A stretch of 64,000 bases of DNA from Porphyra umbilicalis (GCA_002049455.2 KV918784.1:389020-453019); one strand, 5' to 3'; numbered from the stretch's first letter, positions 22,016-33,170 are shown. Numbers and translations: made by a program. Notes: a model not told the origin generated them from the letters alone.

Positions 22016-22555
22016 CCGCCACCGGCAGGTCCAGTATCCAGTCTCACCCCCCTCTCAAAGGGTCAAAACAGGCACACCCGTCGATTGAGAGCTCTGCGGC
22101 CGCACACGGGCCGGCAGGTGGCCAGCAGATTTGGCAGAAAATATCTGTACAAGTGAATATCCTTCGTTTTCACTCTTGGGTCACCCGATAGGACGATCGA
22201 TGGGATGCTCTTCGCGTTTGTGAGAGAGAGCAACGGGGACACCCGCTTCCTCCAGCCAAGTCCTTGTGCGGCTGTGACCGCCCCTCTGTGACTGCCACAC
22301 GTGCAACAACTGGTCCTCCGTGCGACTCCATCAGGCCAGTCCCCCTTCGTCCATGCTCCAGGTTGCCTGCGAGACCGGCCCACCCACTCAGCAGACCTGG
22401 CTCAGAGACGCTCGCCAGAAGCGGGTGGGTCATTCGACCAATGGGGTGGGCCCAGCTGATCTCAGCTCCTGACAGCCAGGTGACAGAGGCCGAGGGGGGG
22501 GTGATAGTTTGCGCCTCCATTTCAGCTCCGGCAGGCCGGTCACCATCTCACTAAG
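22016..22555. other. No supportable gene
   Basis: Mixed sequence with short frames. A ggggggtgatagttt segment at 22495-22510 resembles the terminus of the adjacent MITE-like element. Confidence 0.4.
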
Positions 22556-22843
22556 AACTATACCCCCCAGAGCGTCCATTCGCGATGGTTCGATTAAGAA
22601 CCATGACCTTAGCAATTCTGGCAGGCATGGGTTTGCCCACCCGATTCAGAAGCACGCCCTGGTGGCACTCGTACTTTGTCGGAAGGGCACTACTGAGGAC
22701 GATCCGTGGGCCTGGGCCACACACAGATCGCCCTGTTCCCGAATATGGCACAGGAGACCGGCATGTTGGTCGTGGGACAGGCAGGTTGACTGCCCGGTCG
22801 CACTCGTCAGTGCCGATTTTGACCCCATGAGGGGGGTATAGTT
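22556..22843. mobile_element. MITE-like element, 288 bp, 13-bp TIRs
   Basis: AACTATACCCCCC at 22556-22568 is matched by its exact reverse complement at 22831-22843. The interior has no coding capacity worth calling. No target duplication is evident next to the TIRs, and a third partial copy of the motif lies just upstream at about 22495, so the true element limits may differ. Confidence 0.45.
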
Positions 22844-22868
22844 TTCTTTGGGCAAACCATGACCCCCG

Positions 22869-22899
22869 CAGGCTGGCCATTTTTCAGAAAACCACCATA
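22869..22899. repeat. 31-bp inverted copy of 17945-17975
   Basis: Exact reverse complement of 17945-17975, lying just beyond the right TIR of the MITE-like element. Confidence 0.65.
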
Positions 22900-23262
22900 G
22901 GGTTGTCGGGCGGATGTACGCCCAGCGCCCGCCAGCTTCAGGGCACGATTTGGGCTCTAATACATCTCAGAGCTGCTTAGAATCGTGCGTGGCAAAACAG
23001 CTCATTTGAATGGAGGGTGCAGTTTGACCACGCCTTGCAAACACGCTGTCCTAGGTACCTCAATGGACCCGTGATCTACTTTCGGCACAGCCACGGAGTA
23101 GAACAGGGGGCCACATGCACTTTCGATGGGAGGCTACCAAGGGCGATGGGGGCGCATGCGGCGCCGTCAGGCCCGGCTAAGGCGCTAGTAGGGCGCTCAT
23201 GCGCCCGTCGCCAACAAAATGGGGCTCATGTAATAACCCTAGTCTGACGGCTTTCATTCCGC
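22900..23262. other. No supportable gene
   Basis: Spacer between repeat and Harbinger relic; nothing recognised. Confidence 0.4.
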
Positions 23263-24100
23263 GTGGCAGGCTGCATCTGGCAACTGGGGAGTCGCGGTGC
23301 CAGAAGACCATTCGAACACTCTCCTTGCGTGCAGAACCTCTGCTTCCGACTGCGCATGTGCTGCACCTCTAGTCGTGGTTCCGGCAGTGCCCTCGTTGTA
23401 CACATGGTTTCCATCGCAGGTAACGGTTTGCTCTATTGGCTCTTGCGCCGTCGATTGATGGCCAACGCGTTGCTTGCGGGCAACGCAATAGACATGACCC
23501 TCGCCGACATGGGCCCGTTGGTTATCAGGTACCGGCGGGCACAGCGAGAAGTTGCCCTTTTGCTGGAGCGCCCCAGGCGCATCCGTGGGACCACGTTCAA
23601 CCTCAATGCATTTTCTAGTGAGCAGGGGCTTTCCCTCTTTCGATTCCGCCCCGAACACATTGGCCGACTTGCCACCTTGTTGCAGATAGACACCTCGTTT
23701 CCTTTTCCTCATCACTCTGTTGATCGTGTCGAATGCCTCTGTATCGTGCTGCGGCGGCTGTCGTCCCCATCTCGCTGGTCTGACTGAGAGGAGCTCTTTG
23801 GAAGGAGCGGGTCTGCTTTGTCCCAGACTTTTTATGCGACGATAGAACTGCTGGTGGGAAAGTGGGGTTCTCTTCTTTCTGAGCGGCGGGTTGAGTTCAT
23901 GAGGGAGAGAGCAGGTTTGTATAGCAGTAGGATTGCCGAGGCGGGGGCTTTTCTGGACAAGTGCGTGGGGTTTGTTCACGGGACGACGCTCTTTGTGTCT
24001 CGACCCGGGGGAGGCCTACAAAGAGTATGCTATCGCGGCCACAAGAGGAGGCATGGGTTAGTCTTTGAGGCCGTCTTTGATCCAGATGCACGGCCTCGTG
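23263..24100 (+). pseudogene. Dead PIF/Harbinger (DDE_Tnp_4) transposase relic
   Basis: Translates to a protein clearly homologous, block by block, to the intact transposase at 59931 (shared YRRAQREV, FNLNAFSSE, VECLCI-LRRL, FVSRPGGGLQR and YxGHKR-H motifs). It is broken in three ways. An in-frame TGA at 23785-23787 replaces the Leu of the aligned DLEELFGRS. The residue aligned with the first catalytic Asp is His (codon 23977-23979; FVHGTT against FIDDTA). Homology ends near 24090, so the second Asp and the Glu are missing. Homology begins after about 23418, where a possible acceptor (ccatcgcag|gt) lies; upstream residues may be non-coding. Confidence 0.75.
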
Positions 24101-25029
24101 CCGGTCGCCAGCAATATTGCAGCAAAATTCGGATTATAATTGGCGGGCGACGACCTCGGGTGACTATAACGGAGAAACCCTGTCGCTGACAGTGTTCCTG
24201 GGCTCCAGCGGCATCTTTTTAGACGCCTTTCATTGGATAACAAATCTGTCCCCATTATTCTCGTCGTGTTCCTCTGTTTTTACAGCTGTATGGCTGGTAG
24301 TGGGCGGCCGTTAACCTGGGAGATCACTCCAGAGATCTCTCTGGGGGCCAAGGTGAACTCCATCCGCCGCGACCAACGGTCGCGACGGGCGCCGCGGGTG
24401 GCGGCCGCCCATCCCTTCCCCCGCCGCTCACAAGTCGGCCGCGATGGCGCTCGTAGCGGCGTCGGCGGCGGCGGCGGCGGCAACGGCGGCGACGACAACG
24501 GTGGAGGCGGCGGCGGCCGTGGCGGTGTGGTTGTGCCGGAGGCGGCCACGACGGCCGGGACTGCGGCGACGACGGCGGCCGCGGCGGCGAAGCCGTGGCG
24601 GAGGTGGCCACGGTGGCCAGGGCCGCGGCGGCGGTCGTGGCCGCGGTTGCGGCGGCGGCCACGGCTGAAGGGAGGCGGCGGAGACGGCGCCCGCCGCGGC
24701 GTCCGCGGCCGTGGCGGCGGGGTGACGGCGGGGTGACGGCGGTGGCGGCCGAAGTGGCCGCCTTGCTGGCCGAACCGGCTCCTGCGGCAGTGGCGTAGTC
24801 CGCGGCCCGTGCCGCACGGCTGTGGCGGTGGCGGCGGCCGCGCCGCCACAGCGGCCGTTGGCCAAGGCGCCGCCGACCGTCGCCGTCGATGCGCCCCCGA
24901 CCGACGGCGTGGGCGGGACGGCCGAGCCGGCCTGTGCTGGGCGTCGCGCCGTGCCCGTCGTTGCGCGGTGGCGCGGGGCCGTCCGTCCTCCCCCACCACC
25001 CCCCCCCGCCCCCTCCCGCCTCAGCCGCC
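24101..25029. other. GC-rich stretch and probable 5' UTR
   Basis: 24430-24790 is a dense GGC/GGT-type low-complexity run with overlapping frames on both strands. 24960-25029 is a pyrimidine-rich leader directly before the ATG at 25030. No further gene is supported. Confidence 0.45.
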
Positions 25030-25938
25030 ATGGTGCGATCCCGGTGGCGGCGGCGGCGGCGCGTCGCCTCGGCGGCTGCCACCGTGGTGGTGGCGACGGC
25101 GGCGGCGGCGGCGGTGCTGGCCGGCGCCACGGCGGCGACCGAAGCGTTCGCGTCGGCGCGCCTCACCCTCGCACCCGCACCCTCCCCCCCCGCCGCCCGC
25201 CAAGCCGCCGCGGACGCGCCCGTCCCCCACGCGTGCGCCGGCGGCGCCGCCCCCGGCGCGCGCGTTTGCGTCGACACGGACGTGCACGTGGCGGCGGCGG
25301 TCGGCGGCACCGTCACCCACTTTGACGTGGAAGAAGCGTTCGTCCCCGCCGTCTACCCCGCCGTGGCGCGGGGGGGGGGGGGGGGGGGGATCCCCCCTAC
25401 TGACGCCGTCGCCTGGGGTCGGCGACGACGGCGCCGCCACGGATGGGGGCGACGGGGCTGCCAGCGGCGGCGACAGTGGCGACAGGGCCGCCGGAGACGC
25501 AGACGGCGGCAACGCGGGCACGGCGGGCGACACGTCTGACGACAACGGGGCGCCGGTCTCGGGCATCGACGGCGACGACGACGACGGCGGCGGCGGCGGC
25601 GGCGGCCTCCCGCCCGACGCGTGGGCGGGCATTGCCATTGCCGCCGTCGCTGCCGCGGCTGTGGCCGCGGCGGCCGTGTGGGGCGCCCACCGCCGTCGTG
25701 CGGCGGCGGCGGCCGCGGCAACGGCCTACGTATACTGGGAGGGGGGGAGGGGCGGGGGGGGGGGAAGTGACGCCCGCCGCGGCGGGTGGCGGCGGGGGGG
25801 GGGGGGGGGGGGGGGCGCCGCCGCCGTTGGGCGTCGCTGCCAGGGGGGTGGAGGAGGGCAGGGGGACGGACGATGCGCGCCTCTCGCCGTCGACGAGGCG
25901 TGCCGCCCACGCCGCACCCGTCGTCGGGCTGTGCGTGG
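25030..25938 (+). pseudogene. Putative type I membrane protein gene, split by copia and frame-slipped
   Basis: ATG at 25030 in strong context (gccgccATGg). The first frame encodes a basic start (MVRSRWRRRRR), a hydrophobic Ala/Val signal-anchor-like segment, a Pro-rich linker and a small domain with two Cys (HACAGG, RVCVDTD) and a THFDVEEAFVPAVYP motif. At a run of 20 G (25370-25389) the sensible frame changes by one base. The next frame carries an acidic Gly/Asp/Ala linker, then WAGIAIAAVAAAAV as a transmembrane helix (about 25620-25680) and a HRRR stop-transfer. More G runs (25739-25764, 25794-25815) again change the frame, after which TDDARLSPSTRRAAH reads up to the copia insertion. The topology suggests signal peptide, short ectodomain, one membrane span and a cytosolic tail. 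No family is recognised. After the target duplication sequence resumes at 31951. Confidence 0.45.
25370..25389 (+). repeat. 20-G homopolymer within coding sequence
   Basis: The plausible ectodomain frame and the plausible membrane-span frame meet here and differ by one base. Removing one G, or adding two, would align them. Confidence 0.7.
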
Positions 25939-26337
25939 TGTTGAGGCAGCCCCCCAAGCCCGCGCAGGTAAGTCGGAGTGACCGCGGACTGCCTGGCTAA
26001 TTCCGGGAATATTTATGCGGTCATCGACTTGTTTGGCTGTGCCATTGTCATGCATTGCTGTATGTGTGTGATGTAATTACTTGTACTTGTATATTGAGGG
26101 CAGCTCCTTTTGGAGCTGAGCTTGAGGAGATTCTCGTGGGGTCATCGAGGGGCGTCGCGATTTGTGGGGTGGTGAGAGCATGTCCCCTCCAAGCGAGGGC
26201 GCACTGCGCTGGCGGGGGGGTGCGCCGGCAGAACGTGGTGAGAGAGGAACACGGAGGGTTTAAGAGCCTGCTGGCCTCGCGCCTCGGGCCGCTCTCGAGT
26301 AAAGCAACGCATCCACCCAACTACCGCTCACTTCACA
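25939..26337 (+). repeat. 5' LTR of copia element
   Basis: 399 bp, TG...CA. Identical in length to the 3' LTR, with about a dozen substitutions, nearly all transitions. Confidence 0.93.
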
Positions 26338-26494
26338 GGATATGGGCCCAGCTGTCGCTTGTGGTAACCGTCGTCCTCCCTGCGGTCGCTGGTGAGACGA
26401 CGTCGCTGGGATCGCGGTGTGTTCCGGCGTCGGGCGGGCGTGTTCTGCTCCCTACGTCGTTAGTGCGGCGCTGTGCGGCGCCGAGGTCGTCAAC

Positions 26495-29400
26495 ATGGCA
26501 GACCACGGCCGCTATGGCGGCCCGCGGTTTGCGCAGCTGGACGACAACTACAAGGTGTGGGCAGCGTACCAGCGTGCGCAGCTCAAGAAGGAGAAGCTCT
26601 GGGCGGCGGTCGTGACGGACCAACGGGCATCTTCGTCCGACGACAAGAAGTACGACCCGGTGGTCGACGCGTGGGACGCCATGAACGAGGCGGCGCTGGC
26701 GACCATCCAGATGTCGGTCAAGCCCGTGCACCTTAACACGGTCACATCGGTGGACACGGCCAAAGAGGCGTGGGACGCGCTCAAGGTCATGTTCGAGGCG
26801 CGAGACAACGCGCAGCTGTTGCGGCTCATGGACGAGCTGAGCAGCCTGAAGAAGGGCGGCGACGAGAACATCATCAAGTTTGCGTCGCGCGCTAAGATGC
26901 TCCGGGACGAGCTCGCCATGCTCGGAAACCCGGTGGACGACAACACGCTTGCGCTGCGTGTCCTGGCAGGGCTCCCGGCAGAGTACGGGATGCTCAGGAC
27001 GGTGTTGGAGAACAAGGACACTAAGCTCGTCATGTCGGACGTGACGGCTAAGCTGCTTCAAGTCGAGCAGCGGAGCAGTTCTGTCGGCGCTTCCAAGCCT
27101 TCTGGCAGTGTCAAGTCACAAGCCTTTGCGGCAGCGGCGCCTAAAAAGCCGTTTGACAAGAAGTCGGTCGTGTGCTTCTTCTGCAACAAGAAGGGACACA
27201 TGCAACGCGACTGCCCCAAGAAGAAGGCGGACGAGGCCAAGGGCAAGGGAAAGCATGGCGGTGGTGGCCGTGAAGGCGGTCACGGCGGCGGGCCCCACGC
27301 GGGTGCCGCTCTGGCCTACACTGCTTCTACTGGAAATACCGGGAGCAGCAAGGCTCGCGGGATCTCCCTGTGTTCATCGACTTGTGTGCTCGACTCTGGC
27401 GCAACCAACCACATGGCCGCCGGGGATAAGGGCTTCACCGTCCGGACGGCGGGAAGCGGGGCCGAGGTCACCTTGGCCAACGGCGAAAAGGTACCCATCA
27501 AGGGGCACGGCCAAGTCTCCATGGACGTTGGCAAGGGCAGAACCAAGACGCGCATGGTGCTCGGGGAGGCCATGCTCATGCCGGACCTGACCAGCAATCT
27601 GCTCTCGGTTCGAGCGGTTGACCGCAATCGTGGTGCGGTAGTGTTCGTCGAAAACGCCTGTTACATCCTCAGCGACGGGGATGCTGTCCATTCGAGCGGA
27701 GTGCTCGACAAGGCGTCCGTTGTCGGCAAGGTCAACGACCTGGAGCAGTACGTGCTCAAGGTCACGCCGGTCAAGGCGTCGGCGTGCGCGGCATCGACGC
27801 GCATCGCTGGCGAAGCGGAGCTGTGGCATCGTCGGTTCAACCACTTGGGGTTGGAGAACCTCAAGCGGGCGGCCACAATGGTCGACGGCATGCCGTCGTC
27901 AGTGACAGACGCCAAGCGTGTCATTGGCACGGTGTGTGTGCCGTGTGTGGACGGCAAGATGGCTCAGTCGCCCAGCCCCCGCTCGTCGACAGCGACAACC
28001 AAGTGCGAACTGGTGCACACCGACATTGGTGGCCCACTCACTGAGTCGCTGGGTGGCTCCCTCAACTTTATGACGGCGCTGGAGGACTCAACGGGGTTCA
28101 TCACGGCTACACCTATCAAGACAAAGAGGATGGCGCCGGAGGTGCTCAAGACGCGCATCAAGCAGCTTGAGACGCTGACGGGCGTGAAAGTGGAGCGTGT
28201 CTGTCACGACGGTGCAAAGGAGTACGTCACGAACGATCTTAAGGCGTGGTACGAGGATAAGGGCATCACGTCTGAGATGACGGCGCCGTACAAGTCGCAG
28301 CAGAACGGCAAGGCGAAGCGGGTGAACCGCACGCTGATGGAGCGCGTACGTGCTGCCCTGCTTGACGCCGGTGCGGAGGAAGAGCTCTGGGCCGAGGCTT
28401 TGGCCTCCGTCGTCCATGTGCTCAACCGGTCTCCCAAGGCGGGGCTCGATGTGACGCCGCTAGAGGCGCTTACGGGTCGACGCCCCAACTTGTCGGGATT
28501 CCGCGTTTGGGGGAGTCGGGCGTGGGCGCTTAAGCCGAAGAAGCAGCAGCGCAAGCTGTAGCCGAGGACCGACGTCGGCCGCTTTGTCGGCTACACTGTC
28601 GGTGGCAAGGCCTACCGCATCCTCGAGGACGAGACAAACCAAGTCTTCGAGCGTCGGGACGTGCTGATGGAGGAGAACCCGGCGAAGGTCGAGACGTCCG
28701 CAGTCGGGTCAAGCGCTGGTCCCCGGCTGACTGCAGAATATGACGGCGACAAGGATGGCGCCACGGAAGGGGCAATGGACATGCTCGGCGCAGAAGGCGA
28801 AGGAGAGGACGAGTACTCCCCCGACGACACCTCTGACAGCGACAACGCAAGTCGGTCCTCCTTCCTTTGCTGGCGATAGCCAGGAGGAGGATGAGGACAG
28901 CGTCGGTGGCTCGACACCCGCAGCTGCTCAAGCACCTGCGGCCAGTGACAGCGTCACACCAGGGTCTCGTCGCTCGAAGCGCAAGCCAGCTCCTAAGGTA
29001 ACATGGTGGGAGAAGGAACTCAAGGCGTACCTGGCAAGCGGTAACGCTTCCGCGGCTGAGGCGGGCTGGGACTTGCACAAGCCGCCTGCAAACGAGAAGG
29101 AGGCGCGCGCTCGTCCTGACTGGCCGCTGTGGAAGCAGGCCATTAAGGAGGAGGTGGCGGCACGCAAGCACCTTGGCACCTGGTCCAAGACTAAGGGGAA
29201 CAACAAGAATCACAAGGCCATCAAGACGCGATTCGTGTTCGACATCAAGCACGACGCGGAGGGCAAGCTCACGCGCTACAAGGCTGGACTCGTGGCTCAA
29301 GGGTTCAACCAGGTGCCCGGACGAGACTTTGACGAGACGTGGGCTCCGGTACCCAACGCGGCCACGACACGTGCTCTCTTTGCTGTGGCGGCAGCCATGG

Positions 29401-30674
29401 GCTGGGAGATTCACCATGTCGACGTCAAGACAGCCTTCCTCAACGCCAAGATGGACAAGGAGATGTACATCAAACTCCCCGACGGTGTCGAACCGGAGGG
29501 GCTCGAGGAGATGTGTCGGCTGAACCTGGCGCTCTACGGGACAAAGCAGGCGGGGCGGCTATGGGGCATCAAGCTCGACAAAGAGCTCAAAGAGATGAGG
29601 GCGGTCCGGTCCAAGGTGGACCCGTGCCTTTATGAGTGGCACCACCCCGTGCACGGGTGCATCTTCATCCTCGTGTACGTCGACGACCTTATCGTGGCAG
29701 GCGAGAAGCTGGCTGGGGTCGAGGCCGTCAAGCGCTCCGTGTCTTCCAAGTTTGAGGTGCGTGACATGGGGGAGGTCAAGGACTTTATCGGCATGAAGGT
29801 CATGCGCAACCGGGCGGCCAAGACTCTGACGTTGAGCAACCCGGGGCACACCGCGACGCTGCTGGAGGCGTTCGGGATGGACAAGGCGACGCCAAACAGG
29901 ACGCCGATGGCGTCGGGGGTCAAGCTGACCAAGACAGGGGAGGGCCTGCTGCTAGAGGGCAACCGTCACGCCGAGTTGGTCGGCTCCCTCCTCTACCTGT
30001 CTACCACGACGAGGCCAAACATCGCCTTTGCCGTGAGGGTGCTGTCGCGCTTCATGTCCTGCCATGAGGAGGACCACATGCGCGCGTCGAAAGGGGTTCT
30101 GCGCTACCTGCGCGGGACGACTCGCCTAGGTGTGGTCTACAGCGGCAGCGAGCCGCTGCAAGGGTTTGTCAACGCCGACTGGGCCGGCGACATCGACGGT
30201 CGTCGGTCAACAACCGGCTTTGTCTTCACTTGCAATGGCGGGGCGATTGCGTAGGCAAGTAAGCGCCAGTCGACCGTGGCCACCTCGACGGCCGAGGCCG
30301 AGTACGTGGCCGCCGCAATGGCGACCAAGGAGGCGCTGTGGCTACGCAAGCTGCTGTCGGCTCTGGGCGTCGACGGTGGAGCCGTGGCGATGGGGGAGGA
30401 CAACCAGTCCTGCCTGGCGCTGGTCAACAACCCCGAGGCGACGGGGCGGACCAAGCATGTCGACGTCGCCTACCACATGGTTCGCGACTATCAGGCGCGC
30501 GGGGATGTGGCCTTCTACTTCCTTCCGAGCGCCGACATGCCGGCGGATGGGCTCACCAAGCCGCTGCCGTCGCCGGCGTTCACGGCTTTCCGGGCTGCCG
30601 TCGGGGTTGGTGAAGACCTGGGCGCGGTTGCGCGGGGAGCCGAGCTTGGCAACCCCCTGTTGGGGGAGTGCTGA
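26495..30674 (+). pseudogene. Copia gag-pol polyprotein, disrupted
   Basis: ATG at 26495. Gag (UBN2-like) is followed by a CCHC zinc knuckle (CFFCNKKGHMQRDC, from 27173), protease with LDSGA (Asp codon 27392), the pre-integrase motif WHRRFNHLG, integrase with Asp codons at 28022 and 28208, reverse transcriptase with YVDD (29676-29687) and RNase H with TAEAEY. It is inactive by several breaks. The integrase third catalytic residue, exactly 35 residues after the second Asp, is Lys (AAG 28316-28318) instead of Glu. There are TAG stops at 28559-28561 and 30252-30254, and a one-base frame change near 28850 between integrase and reverse transcriptase. The frame ends at TGA 30672-30674. In life the polyprotein would act in cytoplasmic particles and integrate cDNA in the nucleus. 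Confidence 0.93.
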
Positions 30675-31546
30675 GGCGCCATGGCGCCACTGGAGGCGTC
30701 CAGTGGCGCAGTCCCGGTTTCGCGGCAGCGACCCCTGTCGACGTTGCTGCGGGCCGGTGCCGGCCGTGGACGGTTGCACTTCCATCCACTTGCTTGGTGC
30801 CGGCAATGGGGCGCGGTTGCCCGGGGCGCCGACCCGGCGGACGGCCGGTTGGGACCGCCCTGGGCCGCTGCGGTGCCACTGGGGACGTCCAGTGGCGCAG
30901 CCGCGGGTTCGCGGTGGTCGCCCGAGTCGATTTTTGTGCAAGTCGATTTTGGTCGATTTTGGCCGGGAGCAGAAGGCCTACTGCTCCCACGGGTCGAGCC
31001 GATTTCCGGCCAAGTCGATGAGCCGCGTTTCCGCCCACACTTTGCGTCGATTTTTTGCGATTTTTGGCCCGCATCTGCAGGCCTCCAGCTTCGGGCCAAG
31101 TCGGCTGGTCAGGCCCGAATCGATTTTGGTGCAAGTCGATTTTTGGTTGAATGTGGTATGGCACAGTAGGCCTACTGCTCCCTCGGGTCGAGCCGATTTT
31201 CGGCGCAGTCGCTGAGCTGCGTTTCTGGCCACACTTTGACGGGCCGCCGATGCGCCGGATCGTCTCCGTTCGAGACACACCCGGGTGCGCTGTACTCACC
31301 TCGACGTCTGCTTCACGTCGATGGTGATTTTGGCGATTTCGGCGGAGGTCGATTTTACTTGGCCGAAATCGGCTCGACTCGCTGGAAGCTGTAGGCCTTC
31401 TGCTCCCACCGACTCGACCCGATTTCGGCTGAGTCGTTGAGATCGACTTCGCCGTTTTTTTTTCTCGATCGCGGATGTTGGTGAAAGATCTCGCTCTGTG
31501 GCCGTGACGGAGCTTTGATAGCGCGGACTGTGGGGCGCTGGGGGAG
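30675..31546 (+). other. Copia 3' untranslated internal region with imperfect repeats
   Basis: About 870 bp between RNase H and the 3' LTR. A segment of the type gtaggcctactgctccc followed by cgggtcgagccgattt occurs three times (near 30968, 31163 and 31391) with 195- and 228-bp spacing. No protein-coding capacity. Confidence 0.6.
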
Positions 31547-31945
31547 TGTTGAGGCAGCCCCCCAAGCCCGCGCAGGTAAGTCGGAGTGACCGCGGACTGC
31601 CTGGCTAATTCCGGGAGTACTTATGCGGTCATCGACTTGTTTGGCTGTGCCATTGTCATGCATTGCTGTATGTGTGTGATGTAATTACTTGTACTTGTGT
31701 ATTGAGGGCAGCTCCTTTTGGAGCTGAGCTTGGGGAGATTCTCGTGGGGTCACCGAGGGGCGTCGCGATTTGTGGGGTGGTGAGAGCATGTCCCCTCCAA
31801 GCGAGGGCGCACTGCGCTGGCGGGGGGGTGCGCCGGCAGAACGTAGCGAGAGAGGCACACGGAGGGTTCAAGAGCCTGCTGGCCTCGCGCCTCGGACCGC
31901 TTTCGAGTAAAGCAACGCATCCACCCAACTACCGCTCATTTCACA
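31547..31945 (+). repeat. 3' LTR of copia element
   Basis: 399 bp, TGTTGAGG...TTCACA, followed by the CGTGG target duplication. Confidence 0.93.
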
Positions 31946-31950
31946 CGTGG

Positions 31951-32972
31951 CGGAAGGGCGGTGGTCGGGGGGGGGGGGGGGGGGTTGGAGGGGGCGGGGG
32001 GGGGGGGGGGCGGGAGTGTCGATAATGCCAGGGTTCGGATCTGATTAGGTAGGGTTTGTCCTGGGTTACAGGGTTTGTCCTGGGTTAAGGGGGGTTTGTC
32101 CGGGGTTAGGGGTGCGTTAGTGATGGGTTTGGATGGGGGGAGCTGATAGTTCTGACTGCATGGGGCGCAGGGGTGCTTTTGAATGCTGGCTCCGGATGCG
32201 GGCGGCCTGGCCGTGCATTCGTCCTCGCGCGTGCGGTCGTCTCCACACACGCGGCTGCCGGCCGCAGCAACAGCGGAGCGCGGTGGGCTGGGGGGGTGCG
32301 AGACGGGTGATGAAGTGGGGGGGGGGGAGGCGCCCGCGCGATGAGGCGGTCAGCAGCTCATTCCGCCGGTTGAGACTCGATAGACTTGTCCGCCGCGTGC
32401 CCCGCGCGGGCGGGCTGGCCGGCGGGAGGGCGGGGGGAGGGCGGGTGGGCGGCCCGTCGAGCCGCAATGCCATGAACTGTCAGGGCAGAGCTGGTGGCGG
32501 GCGACGGGGGGCCCCCTCGTCGCGCGCGCCCTTATCCAACGTACTTTTTCGGTTGCTTCCAGCGCGGCGTCTGTGCGCTGCGGCCGCAGTGGGAACGTTG
32601 TGGCGCCGTGGGTCTGCGAGCTCGTTGACTGGTGCGCGCTCGAGCGGGGTGCGCTCCGCAAGGATGTGGTGGCGATGGATCGACCGCTGCGCGCTCGATG
32701 CGTCTTGGCGACTGCGCGCGGGAGCCCGGGGGGGGGTTCGGGTGCCGCTGGTGGGGGGGGAGGCCTCAGGCAATGGGACAAGTAGCGTCGCTGCCGCCCC
32801 TCGTGGCTGGCGGCGCAGATACAGCTGATGGCAGCGGCAGAGTGGGCTGGGTGACGGTCGTGGCGAGTCTGACGGGGAGGGATGCGCTGTGCTTTTGAGG
32901 CAGTAGCGCTTGTACTCGGTATGGTTGCATTGTTGCTGCTTAATTCTTTTCGACAGTCCCTTCTACGCCAAC
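31951..32972. other. Right half of copia target site; G-rich stretch
   Basis: The interrupted reading frame would resume at 31951 and enter long G runs (31967-31984 and about 31995-32010); a stop lies at 32023-32025 in one frame. Farther right are GC-rich open frames on both strands with no recognisable domain. Confidence 0.4.
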
Positions 32973-33170
32973 TCATTGAGGTGGGACGCGCCAAACCTGC
33001 TCGTTGCGCCGTGCGCCTTCTTTGATTAGCACCTGCATGTGTGTGTCGTCTCGGACAATCACGACAGCTCGCGTCAGCGATGGATGCGGCGGCGCGTCGC
33101 TCCACAGCCTTGTAGAAGGTGGCCGGCGGGACAGTCGGGCACCGAAAGCCCACCAGTCCCGCCGCGGCGG
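32973..33170 (-). pseudogene. Unrecognised frameshifted gene relic
   Basis: On the minus strand one frame gives CPTVPPATFYKAVERRAA and SIADA, and a second gives AVVIVRDDTHMQVLI and KEGARRNEQVWRVPPQ-stop (TGA at 32973-32975). A one-base frame change near 33068 joins them. These blocks have a normal residue mix, unlike the Arg/Pro/Ala shadows around, suggesting the 3' end of a decayed gene. The family is unknown. Confidence 0.3.

Larger units (their letters stand above)
25939..31945 (+). mobile_element. Ty1/copia LTR retrotransposon, 6,007 bp, defective
   Basis: Bounded by 399-bp LTRs that start TGTTGAGG and end TTCACA, and by a perfect 5-bp target duplication CGTGG (25934-25938 and 31946-31950). 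Gene order is gag, protease, integrase, reverse transcriptase, RNase H, which defines copia. A purine-rich tract (ctgggggag) precedes the 3' LTR. No TGG-type primer-binding site is obvious next to the 5' LTR, so priming may be unusual. The LTRs differ at about 12 of 399 positions (about 97 percent identity), implying a moderately old insertion. It lies in the same orientation as the interrupted membrane-protein gene. Confidence 0.95.

Noticed and set aside
20937-22022. Thr/Pro/Ala-rich mucin-like minus frame of about 360 codons
   Set aside because: Starts at GTG, the opposite strand is equally open, and the region is short-period repeat DNA.
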